From the NCBI GenBank assembly GCA_019873685.1, contig JAIOAT010000021.1, positions 1 to 50,841 of the forward strand: DNA of 50,841 bases, in the 5' to 3' direction. This stretch comes from Chloroflexota bacterium (GTDB lineage Bacteria; Chloroflexota; Anaerolineae; Aggregatilineales; Ch27). This document shows, in pieces, positions 8,660 to 16,421 of the stretch. The first letter of the stretch is position 1. Each line of letters opens with the position of its first letter. A program made the translations under genes and the position numbers. The notes beneath the pieces were generated by a model that saw only the letters and a list, made by a program, of their open reading frames with translations, made no database searches and was not told the origin of the DNA.

Positions 8660-9199
8660 ATGGTCCAACTGGGCTACTTTCTCTGGGCGATGGTGGTTTT
8701 GTTCGCGGTGATCGGATTCATCCGCGGTTCGACCCGCGAGATGATCGCCATGGCCGGGATCGTGCTGGGGCTGTTCGTGCTTGAGCAGCTCGGCGACGTC
8801 ATCCTGACTCCGCTGATTGGCAGCGCTCCTCTGGCCCAGCAGTTCTACGTATATGCTGGCATCCTCACCGTGATCACGCTGTTCGCCTATGAAACCCCGG
8901 CACGCTTTGAGCGCGCCGAGCGGGCGGAGCGTGCCGGACACGACGCCCGCGAGGGTTTGCAGGAGGGCCTGCTGGGGGCGACGATCGGCGGCGTCAACGC
9001 TTATCTCTTCTTCGGGTCGCTGTGGTACTACATGGACGTGTTGCACTATCCGCTCAGTCCCTCGATCATGGCCCCCCCGCTGAACTCGGCCAGCGCCCAG
9101 TTTGTCAACCAGCTGCCGCTGGTGTTCCTGCTGGAAGGCAACCTGCTCACGCTGCTGGTGGTCGTTCTGTTCCTGTTCGTGCTCATCGTGCTGGTCTGA
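8660..9199 (+). CDS. CvpA-like polytopic membrane protein, copy 2 (tandem paralogue)
   Basis: 179-residue membrane protein with the same layout as the preceding gene: four hydrophobic stretches, an early GFIRGSTREMIAMAGIVLGL segment, a charged central loop (RFERAERAERAGHDAREG), then GSLWYYMDVLHYPLSP and a C-terminal LEGNLLTLLVVVLFLFV helix. The two copies are separated by 39 bp and surely arose by tandem duplication. The charged loop is acidic/mixed here but strongly basic in copy 1, so the two may form a heteromer. The stop precedes the murC start by 4 bp, so both copies are embedded in the murG-murC transcription unit. CvpA membership is a judgement from pattern; function not known. Confidence 0.75.
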   Translation: MVQLGYFLWAMVVLFAVIGFIRGSTREMIAMAGIVLGLFVLEQLGDVILTPLIGSAPLAQQFYVYAGILTVITLFAYETPARFERAERAERAGHDAREGLQEGLLGATIGGVNAYLFFGSLWYYMDVLHYPLSPSIMAPPLNSASAQFVNQLPLVFLLEGNLLTLLVVVLFLFVLIVLV

Positions 9200-9203
9200 G
9201 CCT

Positions 9204-10592
9204 ATGCTGATGCCCGGCCAGCGCGTCCATTTTGTCGGGATTGGCGGCAGCGGCCTTTCGGCCATCGCCCGTGTGATGCTCCAGCGCGGTTATCGGGTCT
9301 CCGGTTCCGACCGCCAGTTGAACGATCTGACGGCGGCGCTGGCCCGCGATGGTGCGGTGATTTACGCCGGCCACCGGGCGGAACACCTCGGCGACGCTGC
9401 ACTCGTGATCATCTCCTCAGCTGTCCCGGCGGATAACCCCGAAGTGCTGGCGGCGCGGGCGCGTGGCCTGCCCGTCCTCAAACGCAGCGATATACTGGCG
9501 GAATTGATGGCCGGGCAGGTCGGCGTTGCCGTGGCCGGTACGCATGGCAAGACGACGACCACAGCGATGATCGTGCACATCCTGCGGGAGACGGGGCGCG
9601 ATCCCTCGTTCATTGTCGGCGGCGTGGTGCCGGGTGTGGGCACCAACGCGGGGGTAGGGCGGGGCGAGGCGTTTGTCATTGAGGCCGACGAGTACGATCA
9701 TATGTTCCTGGGGTTGCGGCCAACGATCGCCGTGATCACCAACATCGAGCATGACCACCCCGATCTCTTCCCGACGCTGGAAGCCTTGACGGAAGACTTC
9801 CGCCGCTTTGCCGCGTTAGTCCCGCCGGAGGGCCTGCTAATCGCCTGCGCTGACGATCCAGGTGCGGCGAAGCTGGCCGCTGAACGGCGGGCAGCGGGTG
9901 CCACGGTGACGACCTACGGCCTGAGTAGTCCGGCGGCTGACTGGCGTGCTGTAGACGTACAGGCGCAGGGGAAGGGGATGGCTTTCCGCGCAATGCAGGC
10001 GGGGAAGGATGTCGGCGCCGGGCGGTTGAGTGTGCCGGGCGCTCATAATGTGCAGAACGCGCTGGCGGCGCTGATCGCATCGGCGCAGCTGGGTGTACCG
10101 ACGGAAGACGCGCTGGCGGCGCTGGCGACCTATAGCGGCGCAGGGCGGCGCTTTGAGGTGCGCGGGCAGGCCGGCGGTGTGACGGTGATCGATGATTACG
10201 CCCACCACCCGACGGCCATCACCGTGACGCTGCGGGCGGCGCGGGCCGCCTATCCGCAGGCGACGATCTGGGCGGTCTGGCAGCCGCACACCTACTCACG
10301 CCTGCGGGCGCTTTTTGACGCTTTTGCCGCGGCCTTTCTGCCGGAAGCCGCGGACCATGTCCTGATCACCGATGTTTATGCCGCGCGGGAGCAGCAGAGC
10401 GAAGGCCCCGGCATTCCCGAACTGGTTGCCCGCATTGCCCATCCCGACGTGCGCCACACGCCAACGCTGGATAGCGCCGTCGAGGCGCTGGCGGCAGGCG
10501 TGCAGCCGGGCGATGTGGTGCTGATCCTCAGCGCTGGCGACGCGCCGACGATCGGCGTCCGCCTGCTGGAGCGACTGCGCCAGGGTTGCTAG
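9204..10592 (+). CDS. murC: MurC, UDP-N-acetylmuramate:L-alanine ligase
   Basis: First Mur ligase; adds L-alanine to UDP-MurNAc using ATP in the cytoplasm. From ATG 9204 it has 462 residues, the usual family length. N-terminal dinucleotide-like loop VHFVGIGGSGLSAIARVML, SGSD, central P-loop AGTHGKTTTTAM, the EADEYDHMFLGL segment, NIEHDHPD, and C-terminal IDDYAHHPTAI with WQPHTYSR, all typical of MurC. The frame stays open further upstream inside the CvpA-like gene, but family homology begins at VHFVGIGG, so the 9204 start (4 bp after the previous stop) or the ATG at 9210 is right. Confidence 0.96.
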   Translation: MLMPGQRVHFVGIGGSGLSAIARVMLQRGYRVSGSDRQLNDLTAALARDGAVIYAGHRAEHLGDAALVIISSAVPADNPEVLAARARGLPVLKRSDILAELMAGQVGVAVAGTHGKTTTTAMIVHILRETGRDPSFIVGGVVPGVGTNAGVGRGEAFVIEADEYDHMFLGLRPTIAVITNIEHDHPDLFPTLEALTEDFRRFAALVPPEGLLIACADDPGAAKLAAERRAAGATVTTYGLSSPAADWRAVDVQAQGKGMAFRAMQAGKDVGAGRLSVPGAHNVQNALAALIASAQLGVPTEDALAALATYSGAGRRFEVRGQAGGVTVIDDYAHHPTAITVTLRAARAAYPQATIWAVWQPHTYSRLRALFDAFAAAFLPEAADHVLITDVYAAREQQSEGPGIPELVARIAHPDVRHTPTLDSAVEALAAGVQPGDVVLILSAGDAPTIGVRLLERLRQGC

Positions 10593-10632
10593 TGGCGGTT
10601 GCTGTCATTGCCATCTCTTTGCGGAGGATCTG

Positions 10633-11547
10633 GTGACGGTGGATTACACGCTCCTGGAGGAGCGCTTTGGCGACCGTCTGCGGCGGGACGAGCCGCTGGC
10701 CCGTCATACGGCGGCCCGGCTGGGTGGCCCGGCGGATGCGCTGGTGGTGGCCCATAACCTGCCCGATCTGATCTTTGCTGCCCGCTTCACCTGGGAACAG
10801 GGCGTGTCGCACCGCATTCTGGGCGGCGGCTCTAACGTGCTGGTGGCCGATAGTGGCTTCCGCGGGCTGGTTATCATCAACCGGGCGGCGGCGCTCACGA
10901 TTGGCGCGGATGGCGTCGTCCGGGCGGAAAGCGGAGCCAGCCTGAGCACGGTGGCGCGGCGCTGTATGGCGCGTGGCCTGCGCGGGCTGGAATGGGCGGT
11001 CAGCGTGCCGGGCACGATTGGCGGGGCGGCGATCAACAACGCCGGGGCATACGGGAGTGATATGGCCGCCTGTGTCCGCGAGGTGGAGGTGCTCCGCCCG
11101 GCAGGGGTGACCCGTTACGCCGTCGCTGACATGGCCTATGCTTACCGCACTTCGGCGCTCAAGGGTGTCCAGGGACCGTACCTGGTGACGGCTGTCACGC
11201 TGCAGTTGGCGCCGGGCGCTGATCCGGCGGCGCTTCGAGCGCAGGCGGCGGAGTACATTGCTCACCGCAAGCGCACCCAGCCGCCGGGAGCCAGCCTGGG
11301 CAGCATCTTCAAGAATCCACCGGGCGACTACGCCGGACGCCTGATCGAAGCCGCCGGCTTGAAAGGGGCGCGGCGCGGCCAGGTGCAGATCTCAGAGAAG
11401 CACGCCAATTTCCTGGTCAACCTGGGCGAGGGCGGCACGGCGGCGGATTACCTAGCGCTGATCCGGCTGGCTCAGGAAACGGTCGCGGCCAGGTTCGGCG
11501 TGTGGCTGGAACTGGAGATTGAACTGCTAGGCGATTTCAGCGCCTGA
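10633..11547 (+). CDS. murB: MurB, UDP-N-acetylenolpyruvoylglucosamine reductase
   Basis: FAD-dependent, NADPH-using reductase that completes UDP-MurNAc synthesis. 304 residues. The FAD-binding region has [13 protein letters not shown] and [15 protein letters not shown], then [18 protein letters not shown]. The catalytic serine lies in [20 protein letters not shown], and [11 protein letters not shown] follows. The short C-terminus ending in [11 protein letters not shown] and the lack of the Tyr loop point to the compact type II MurB. Start GTG 10633 is preceded by GCGGAGG, a strong ribosome-binding site. In many genomes ddl follows murB; here ftsQ follows after a 300-bp gap. Confidence 0.95.
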   Translation: MTVDYTLLEERFGDRLRRDEPLARHTAARLGGPADALVVAHNLPDLIFAARFTWEQGVSHRILGGGSNVLVADSGFRGLVIINRAAALTIGADGVVRAESGASLSTVARRCMARGLRGLEWAVSVPGTIGGAAINNAGAYGSDMAACVREVEVLRPAGVTRYAVADMAYAYRTSALKGVQGPYLVTAVTLQLAPGADPAALRAQAAEYIAHRKRTQPPGASLGSIFKNPPGDYAGRLIEAAGLKGARRGQVQISEKHANFLVNLGEGGTAADYLALIRLAQETVAARFGVWLELEIELLGDFSA

Positions 11548-11640
11548 AGCGATACCTGCCAGCAGCATCAAGTCGTAAATTTCCTGTGAAATCGCCAGGC
11601 AGGCGGGTGCGTACCACAACAGGACTGACTTTTTTCACGC

Positions 11641-11669
11641 TTGGCATATCATGGGATAAGTGGGAAAAT
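11641..11669 (+). promoter_or_regulatory. candidate sigma-70-type promoter for ftsQ-ftsA
   Basis: TTGGCA (11641-11646), a 17-base spacer, then GAAAAT (11664-11669). The -35 matches 5 of 6 consensus bases and the -10 4 of 6. It lies in the 300-bp gap between murB and ftsQ, the largest gap within the dcw cluster, and would give a leader of about 170 bases. The rest of the gap holds a TCAGAC-TTC-GTCTGA hairpin and two copies of GTTGGGGATG 23 bp apart. Confidence 0.45.
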
Positions 11670-11690
11670 AGAGGAACCAGGGGCGCTGGA

Positions 11691-11705
11691 TCAGACTTCG
11701 TCTGA
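11691..11705 (+). repeat. small inverted repeat in the murB-ftsQ gap
   Basis: Perfect inverted repeat TCAGAC-TTC-GTCTGA about 20 bases downstream of the candidate ftsQ promoter -10. Followed by GTTTCC, so it could be a weak terminator/attenuator or an operator; no T-tract. Confidence 0.35.
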
Positions 11706-11847
11706 GTTTCCGTTGTGATCACTGGCAGGGCGGCACGGACAGGTTGGGGATGAGCTTCCGGGTACGTTGGGGATGCTCAGCCTGTCAATGATCGCCTGAC
11801 CCGGCTCATAGGCGAGACGCGCTCTAGCGGGCGGGACGAAAGCGTTC

Positions 11848-12810
11848 ATGATCGCATCCTCCGATACGGCCAGTAAGTCCCGGCGCAGGCGCCGGGTGCA
11901 ATCGTCCCATGTGGCGCCACGCGGCCAGCGTGAGCGGGTGGCGCGTCCGGTGGTGCGTCACGCCGAACCGCTCCCGGTGGCGCCGACGCCAGCGCGTCGT
12001 CGACGCGCGGCGCGGCGGGAAGCGGCGGTCCGGAGCAGCGCAAGCGGCGCAGGTGCCATGACGCAGCGTCGCAGCGGTCATCTGGAGGCCATCCTTTCCG
12101 CCCGGACGCTCAGCGCGGTCACTGTAGCCAGTCTGCTTGTGGTGCTACTGATGTTCATCCAGTCGGATGCCTTCTATGTGCACCACATTGAGGTGGGCGG
12201 GTTGGTCAACCTGACGGCGGAAGAGGTCTTTGCGCTCAGTGGAGTGGCCAACCTGCATCTCTTCTGGGTGGATCCGGCGGAGGTGCGGGCGCAGGTGTTG
12301 CGCTCGCCAAGTGTGGCGGATGCTGAGGTTCGGGTGGGCTGGCCGCCGCACCTGATCCAGATTGAGATTCAGGAGCGCGAACCGGCCCTGATCTGGGAGC
12401 AGGCCGGAGTCCGAACTTGGATCGACGTGCGGGGGCGGGTGATGCAGCAGCGGGTAGACCGCGCCGATCTGCTGCGGATTGTGGTGGAGGGCAGCGATGC
12501 CCCGATCGGCCCCAATGTGGTCATCCCGCAGGATGTGGTGGATGCCGCGCTGCAATTGCGGGAGTTGCTACCGGACCTGGAAGTCCTGATCTATGACGCC
12601 GTGGAAGGACTGGGCTTTCAGGACCCCCAGGGCTGGCGAACCTGGCTGGGGACCGGGACAGACATGGCGGCCAAGCTCAACGTGTATAACGCGATTGTGG
12701 CTGACCTGAATGCGAGGGGCATCTACCCGGAATTCATTGATGTGGGGGATGTAGACGCGCCGTACTACCGCATCTGGTGGCGCGAAGATGAGACAGGTAC
12801 GGGGCAGTGA
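11848..12810 (+). CDS. ftsQ: FtsQ/DivIB-like division protein with POTRA domain
   Basis: Bitopic divisome protein of 320 residues that bridges FtsA/FtsZ and the FtsB-FtsL-FtsW-FtsI synthase. An unusually long, Arg/Ala-rich cytoplasmic N-terminus (about 1-80, including KSRRRRRV and ARRRRAARREA) precedes one membrane segment (about 90-110). An extracytoplasmic POTRA domain follows, beginning with VHHIEVGGLVNLTAEEVFALSGV and including LFWVDP and LIQIEIQEREPALIW. The beta-domain then continues to the end. ATG 11848 has only a weak GGGACG upstream; an internal ATG at 12058 (MTQRRSGHLE) would remove the basic tail and cannot be excluded. Order ftsQ-ftsA-ftsZ supports the call. The basic tail could contact DNA or acidic lipids, but that is conjecture. 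Confidence 0.85.
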   Translation: MIASSDTASKSRRRRRVQSSHVAPRGQRERVARPVVRHAEPLPVAPTPARRRRAARREAAVRSSASGAGAMTQRRSGHLEAILSARTLSAVTVASLLVVLLMFIQSDAFYVHHIEVGGLVNLTAEEVFALSGVANLHLFWVDPAEVRAQVLRSPSVADAEVRVGWPPHLIQIEIQEREPALIWEQAGVRTWIDVRGRVMQQRVDRADLLRIVVEGSDAPIGPNVVIPQDVVDAALQLRELLPDLEVLIYDAVEGLGFQDPQGWRTWLGTGTDMAAKLNVYNAIVADLNARGIYPEFIDVGDVDAPYYRIWWREDETGTGQ

Positions 12811-12843
12811 TCCTCGCCCGTGGGAGCGAGCTAGCAGATCGTT

Positions 12844-14091
12844 ATGGGTGAACTAGTCGTTGGTATCGACGTGGGCACGACCAAAGTGTGCACCATCGTC
12901 GGTGAGGTGCGCGAAGAAGATATTCATGTCGTCGGCCTGGGTGTGGAGCCGAGCCGCGGCATGCAAAAGGGCGTGGTGACGGATATGAACGCCCTCACCG
13001 CAGCGATCTCCTCTTCTGTGCACAAGGCGGAGCGCAGCAGCGGCTACGAGATCGGGCGGGCATTTGTCAGCCTGGCTGGCAGCCAGGTGTCTTCAATCAA
13101 CAGCCGGGGCGTGGTGGGGATCAGCGGCACGCGTCCGGTGGGGCCGGAGGATGTCACGCGGGCGATCGCTAATGCGCGGGCGATCGCCATCCCGCACAAC
13201 CGCGAGGTGTTGCACGTCATTCCGCGCACGTACAGCCTGGATGGTAACGAAGGGGTGCGCAGCCCGCTGGGGATGCACGGCTTCCGGCTGGAGGTGGAGA
13301 CGCACATCATCACCGCCTCAACTTCGACCGTGCAGAATCTGGAGAAGTGCGTCGAATCGACCGGCGTCTATGTCGATCGCTTCATCCTGAACCCGCTGGC
13401 ATCGGGGGATGTGGTGCTTTCGCCCACGGAACGGCAGATGGGCGTGATGGTGGTGGACATCGGCGGGGGCACGACTGACCTGGCGATCTTCATCGAGGGC
13501 ACCGTCTGGCACACGGCGGTGCTGCCGGTGGCTGGCTGGCACATCACCAACGATATTGGCCATGGTCTGCGCCTGCCCTTTGAACTGGCGGAAGCGGTCA
13601 AGCTGCAGTACGGGCATGCCGATCCGCGCGTCCTGGACTCGGTCGAGTCGTTCGCGGTGCAGCCCTTTGGCGAGGAGTTGCCGAGCAAAGTGCTGCGCCG
13701 CGACCTGGCGCTGATCATCGGCGCGCGGGTGGAAGAGATCTTCGAACTGGTGCTGCAGGAAGCCAAACGCTCCGGCTACGACGGGTTGCTGCCTGCAGGT
13801 GTGGTGCTCACCGGCGGCAGCACGCTGCTGCCGGGTATCCGCGAGGTGGCCGCGCGGGTGATGCACCTGCCGGTGCGCCTGGCCCAGCCGGAGAAGATCA
13901 CGGGCATGGCGGACACGCTGCGCAGCCCGGCCTATAGCACCAGTGTGGGACTGTTGCGCCTGGGCCTGGCGATGGACCGCGAAGATCGCCAGTATGCGGA
14001 TAACGCAGGCGCAGCGCGTTCAGGCTTTAGCCTGGGCAAGCTGCTCAGCGGGGTGTTCCGACGTTTTGTGCCTGAGGACGAGAACAACTAG
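12844..14091 (+). CDS. ftsA: FtsA, actin-like membrane anchor of the Z-ring
   Basis: Actin-fold ATPase that tethers FtsZ to the membrane and recruits later divisome proteins. 415 residues. Phosphate-1 loop GIDVGTTKVCTIVGE at the start, the SHS2-type 1C subdomain with VEPSRGMQKGVV and YEIGRAFVSLAG, phosphate-2 DIGGGTTDLAIF, adenosine loop VVLTGGSTLLPGI. The C-terminus SLGKLLSGVFRRFVPEDENN is an amphipathic helix of the kind FtsA uses as its membrane-targeting sequence. It starts 33 bp after ftsQ and is followed by a 162-bp gap before ftsZ. Confidence 0.96.
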   Translation: MGELVVGIDVGTTKVCTIVGEVREEDIHVVGLGVEPSRGMQKGVVTDMNALTAAISSSVHKAERSSGYEIGRAFVSLAGSQVSSINSRGVVGISGTRPVGPEDVTRAIANARAIAIPHNREVLHVIPRTYSLDGNEGVRSPLGMHGFRLEVETHIITASTSTVQNLEKCVESTGVYVDRFILNPLASGDVVLSPTERQMGVMVVDIGGGTTDLAIFIEGTVWHTAVLPVAGWHITNDIGHGLRLPFELAEAVKLQYGHADPRVLDSVESFAVQPFGEELPSKVLRRDLALIIGARVEEIFELVLQEAKRSGYDGLLPAGVVLTGGSTLLPGIREVAARVMHLPVRLAQPEKITGMADTLRSPAYSTSVGLLRLGLAMDREDRQYADNAGAARSGFSLGKLLSGVFRRFVPEDENN

Positions 14092-14144
14092 GGGGCGGGT
14101 AGCACTTTTGGACTATTTGGCCCTTTTCAGGCGGTGGCGTAGTT

Positions 14145-14171
14145 TTGCTGTACGGCGTTTTCGCATACAAT
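14145..14171 (+). promoter_or_regulatory. weak candidate promoter for ftsZ
   Basis: TTGCTG (14145-14150) and TACAAT (14166-14171) with a short 15-base spacer, in an AT-richer patch between ftsA and ftsZ. The -10 is good, the spacing poor. It would give a leader of about 75 bases ending in the strong GAGGAGG ribosome-binding site at 14242-14248. Confidence 0.3.
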
Positions 14172-14253
14172 AGCACAATAACCCACACGCAGACCCAACA
14201 GGTGGTGGTATCAAGCGCAGGGCAACCAGGCGTCTTGATCTGAGGAGGCAGTG

Positions 14254-15432
14254 ATGAGTGATTATGATTTGATCCCCGGTGAGAATTTCGCGCAGATCAA
14301 AGTGGTGGGTGTTGGTGGTGGCGGCGGCAACGCCATCAACCGCATGATTGAGGAGGGCATGGGCGGGGTGGACTTTATCTCCATCAACACCGACGCCCAG
14401 GCCCTGATGCTCTCCCAGGCCAAAACGCGCGTCCGTATCGGTGATAAGTTGACGCGTGGCCTGGGCGCCGGCGGCAACCCGGAGATCGGGCGCAAAGCGG
14501 CGGAAGAAAGCGCCGATGAGCTGTACGAGGTGTTGCGCGGCGCGGATATGGTCTTTATCACCTGTGGCATGGGTGGCGGCACCGGTACCGGCGCAGCGCC
14601 GATTGTGGCCCAGGTGGCCAAAGAGCTTGGCTCGCTGACGATTGGCGTGGTCACCCGGCCCTTCTCGTTTGAGGGCAAGCGGCGCCAGGACGCGGCGGAA
14701 GCCGGGATCGAGGCGCTCAAGAACCATGTCGATACGCTGATCGTCATCCCCAACGATCGTTTGCTGCAGATCGCCGACAAACGCGCCAGCCTGCAGGATG
14801 CCTTCCGCCTGGCTGATGATGTGCTGCGCCAGGGCATCCAGGGCATCTCCGAATTGATCACGGTGCCCGGCCTGATCAACCTGGACTTCGCCGACGTGCG
14901 GACGATTATGTCCGAAGGCGGGGCGGCGCTGATGGCGGTCGGCCAGGCCAGCGGCGATGACCGCGCCCGCAAGGCGGCGGAAGCGGCGGTTAGCAGCCAG
15001 CTGCTGGACGTCACCATCGATGGCGCGCGGGGCATCCTGTTCAATGTGACCGGCGGTACTGGCCTGAGCCTGTTTGAGGTCTACGAGGCGGCGTCGATCA
15101 TCAAGGATACAGCGCATCCGGATGTCAACCTGATCTTCGGCGCGGTGATCGACCCCAACATGGGCGATTCTGTCCGCATCACCGTTATTGCCACTGGCTT
15201 TGAGCAGAGCCATGTCGCCCGGCGGCAGGTGCAGCAGGGCGCTCAGCCGCTGCAGACGCCCCAGCATGCTCCGGCTCAACCGCAGCAGCCGGCGATGCAG
15301 CCTGCGTTGCGCCGGCCCGTCCAGCCGCCACAGCCGCCGCCTCAGCAGCAGTCGTCGGTTGACTCTGGCAGCGACTTCTCGTCGTTTGACAGCGGCAACA
15401 TGGACATCCCGACCTTCCTGCGCAAGCGGTAG
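14254..15432 (+). CDS. ftsZ: FtsZ, tubulin-like division GTPase
   Basis: Polymerising GTPase that forms the Z-ring. 392 residues from ATG 14254. N-terminal [14 protein letters not shown], the tubulin signature [22 protein letters not shown], the T7 catalytic loop [11 protein letters not shown], and then a Gln/Pro-rich disordered linker (about 325-380, with PQQPAMQP and PPQPPPQQQ). The extreme C-terminus DIPTFLRKR is the conserved peptide that binds FtsA. A GTG at 14251 is in frame, but GAGGAGG ends only 2 bases before it and 5 before the ATG, so ATG 14254 is preferred. All regions needed for polymerisation are intact. Confidence 0.97.
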   Translation: MSDYDLIPGENFAQIKVVGVGGGGGNAINRMIEEGMGGVDFISINTDAQALMLSQAKTRVRIGDKLTRGLGAGGNPEIGRKAAEESADELYEVLRGADMVFITCGMGGGTGTGAAPIVAQVAKELGSLTIGVVTRPFSFEGKRRQDAAEAGIEALKNHVDTLIVIPNDRLLQIADKRASLQDAFRLADDVLRQGIQGISELITVPGLINLDFADVRTIMSEGGAALMAVGQASGDDRARKAAEAAVSSQLLDVTIDGARGILFNVTGGTGLSLFEVYEAASIIKDTAHPDVNLIFGAVIDPNMGDSVRITVIATGFEQSHVARRQVQQGAQPLQTPQHAPAQPQQPAMQPALRRPVQPPQPPPQQQSSVDSGSDFSSFDSGNMDIPTFLRKR

Positions 15433-15593
15433 GCACGCTTCAACCGGGGGCCGCACCGGCGTGGACCGGCGCGGCGGCGCCCGGACAATCCTTCATACCT
15501 CCTCAGGGACAGGCCCTCCACCCTGTATTTCGGTCTGCGTGCCGGGTGGGGGGCTGCCTGTTGTCTGCCAGGGCGGGAATTTTAATGCAAAAT

Positions 15594-15607
15594 AGTACCG
15601 GGGTACT
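15594..15607 (+). promoter_or_regulatory. inverted repeat AGTACC-GG-GGTACT upstream of nrdR
   Basis: Perfect 6-base arms with a 2-base centre, lying in the 335-bp gap between ftsZ and nrdR and just upstream of a weak promoter-like pair. Operator-like in size and symmetry. It does not resemble the AT-rich NrdR box. Confidence 0.35.
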
Positions 15608-15608
15608 G

Positions 15609-15637
15609 TTCAACCCTGCCCCTGACCGTGTTACAGT
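15609..15637 (+). promoter_or_regulatory. weak candidate promoter for nrdR
   Basis: TTCAAC (15609-15614), 17-base spacer, TACAGT (15632-15637). Each hexamer matches only 3-4 consensus bases, but the spacing is ideal and the location, between an inverted repeat and a hairpin, is sensible. Confidence 0.25.
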
Positions 15638-15677
15638 GAAAGCCCATTGACCACCATATGCAGGGGGTGATTCGTGG

Positions 15678-15701
15678 CCTACCCCTACCTGTGGGGGTAG
15701 G
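15678..15701 (+). repeat. strong hairpin in the nrdR leader
   Basis: CCTACCCC (15678-15685) pairs perfectly with GGGGTAGG (15694-15701). Two further pairs inside leave a CCTG tetraloop. It lies about 66 bases before the nrdR ATG. No T-tract follows, so it is more likely a leader structure or protein site than an ftsZ terminator; the 3' arm runs into a G-rich tract (15693-15715). No cobalamin-riboswitch B12 box is evident. Confidence 0.45.
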
Positions 15702-15767
15702 TGGGCAGGTGGTCGGTGGCGCCGCGCGGATATTGGGGCCGGGAACCCGGGATGGGGGGCCAAAGCC

Positions 15768-16256
15768 ATGAAATGCCCGTATTGCGGTGCGACCGGGGCC
15801 TCGCGTGTGGTCGACACCAGTCATGATGCGCGGGGAGGGATTCGGCGACGGCGGGAGTGCCTGAAGTGTGGGGAGCGATTCAGTACCTACGAACGGGCAA
15901 TCCTGGCCACGCCGATGCTGATCAAATCAGGCGGAGAGCGGGAAGCCTTTGATCGGGAAAAGCTGATCCAGGGGATGCGCATCGCCTGCGCCAAGCGACC
16001 GGTCGCGGCGGCGGACCTGGAACGGCTGGCCGATCAGATCGAGGCTAAGCTGCAGCGCATGGGCAAGGCGGAGGTTTCTAGCCGGGTGGTTGGCGACATG
16101 GCGATTGAGGGACTGAAAGCGCTCGATGCCATCGCCTATATCCGCTATGCCATCGTCTACCTGCGGCTGGATAACCTGGATAGCGTGCGCGCCGAGATCA
16201 ACAAGCTGCTGGCCGAACAGGATAGCAAAGCCAAGGGGTCGCAGGCCGGCCGCTAG
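15768..16256 (+). CDS. nrdR: NrdR, ATP/dATP-sensing repressor of ribonucleotide reductase genes
   Basis: Transcriptional repressor that senses dATP/ATP and binds NrdR boxes in front of RNR genes. 162 residues. N-terminal zinc ribbon with C3, C6, C31 and C34 (MKCPYCG ... ECLKCGERFSTYER), including the invariant IRRRREC run. The ATP-cone domain covers about residues 49-139 (starting at IKSGGEREAFDREKLIQGM). ATG 15768 follows a GGGGGG purine run. It is 165 bp upstream of nrdJ, the obvious target. I looked for an NrdR box in that 165 bp and in the upstream gap and saw no clear match to the usual 16-base AT-rich palindrome. Confidence 0.95.
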   Translation: MKCPYCGATGASRVVDTSHDARGGIRRRRECLKCGERFSTYERAILATPMLIKSGGEREAFDREKLIQGMRIACAKRPVAAADLERLADQIEAKLQRMGKAEVSSRVVGDMAIEGLKALDAIAYIRYAIVYLRLDNLDSVRAEINKLLAEQDSKAKGSQAGR

Positions 16257-16421
16257 TCATTCCGGGCGCATCCTGCCGCGATCAGACTGTCACCCGTCGG
16301 TACACTCTGCCATGTAATGCCTGGGGATGGCCAATCTAATAGCAGCGCCTGACCGGGAATTGAGGGAAGGCTGGACTCAATTCGTCTGTGTTGTATTGTT
16401 TTCAGGGGAAGGAGCTTTGCA

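Noticed and set aside
15433-16421. Cobalamin riboswitch or NrdR box upstream of nrdR/nrdJ
   Set aside because: Searched by eye for a B12 box and for the AT-rich 16-base NrdR palindrome; neither is convincing. The inverted repeat at 15594 is GC-rich and unlike an NrdR box.
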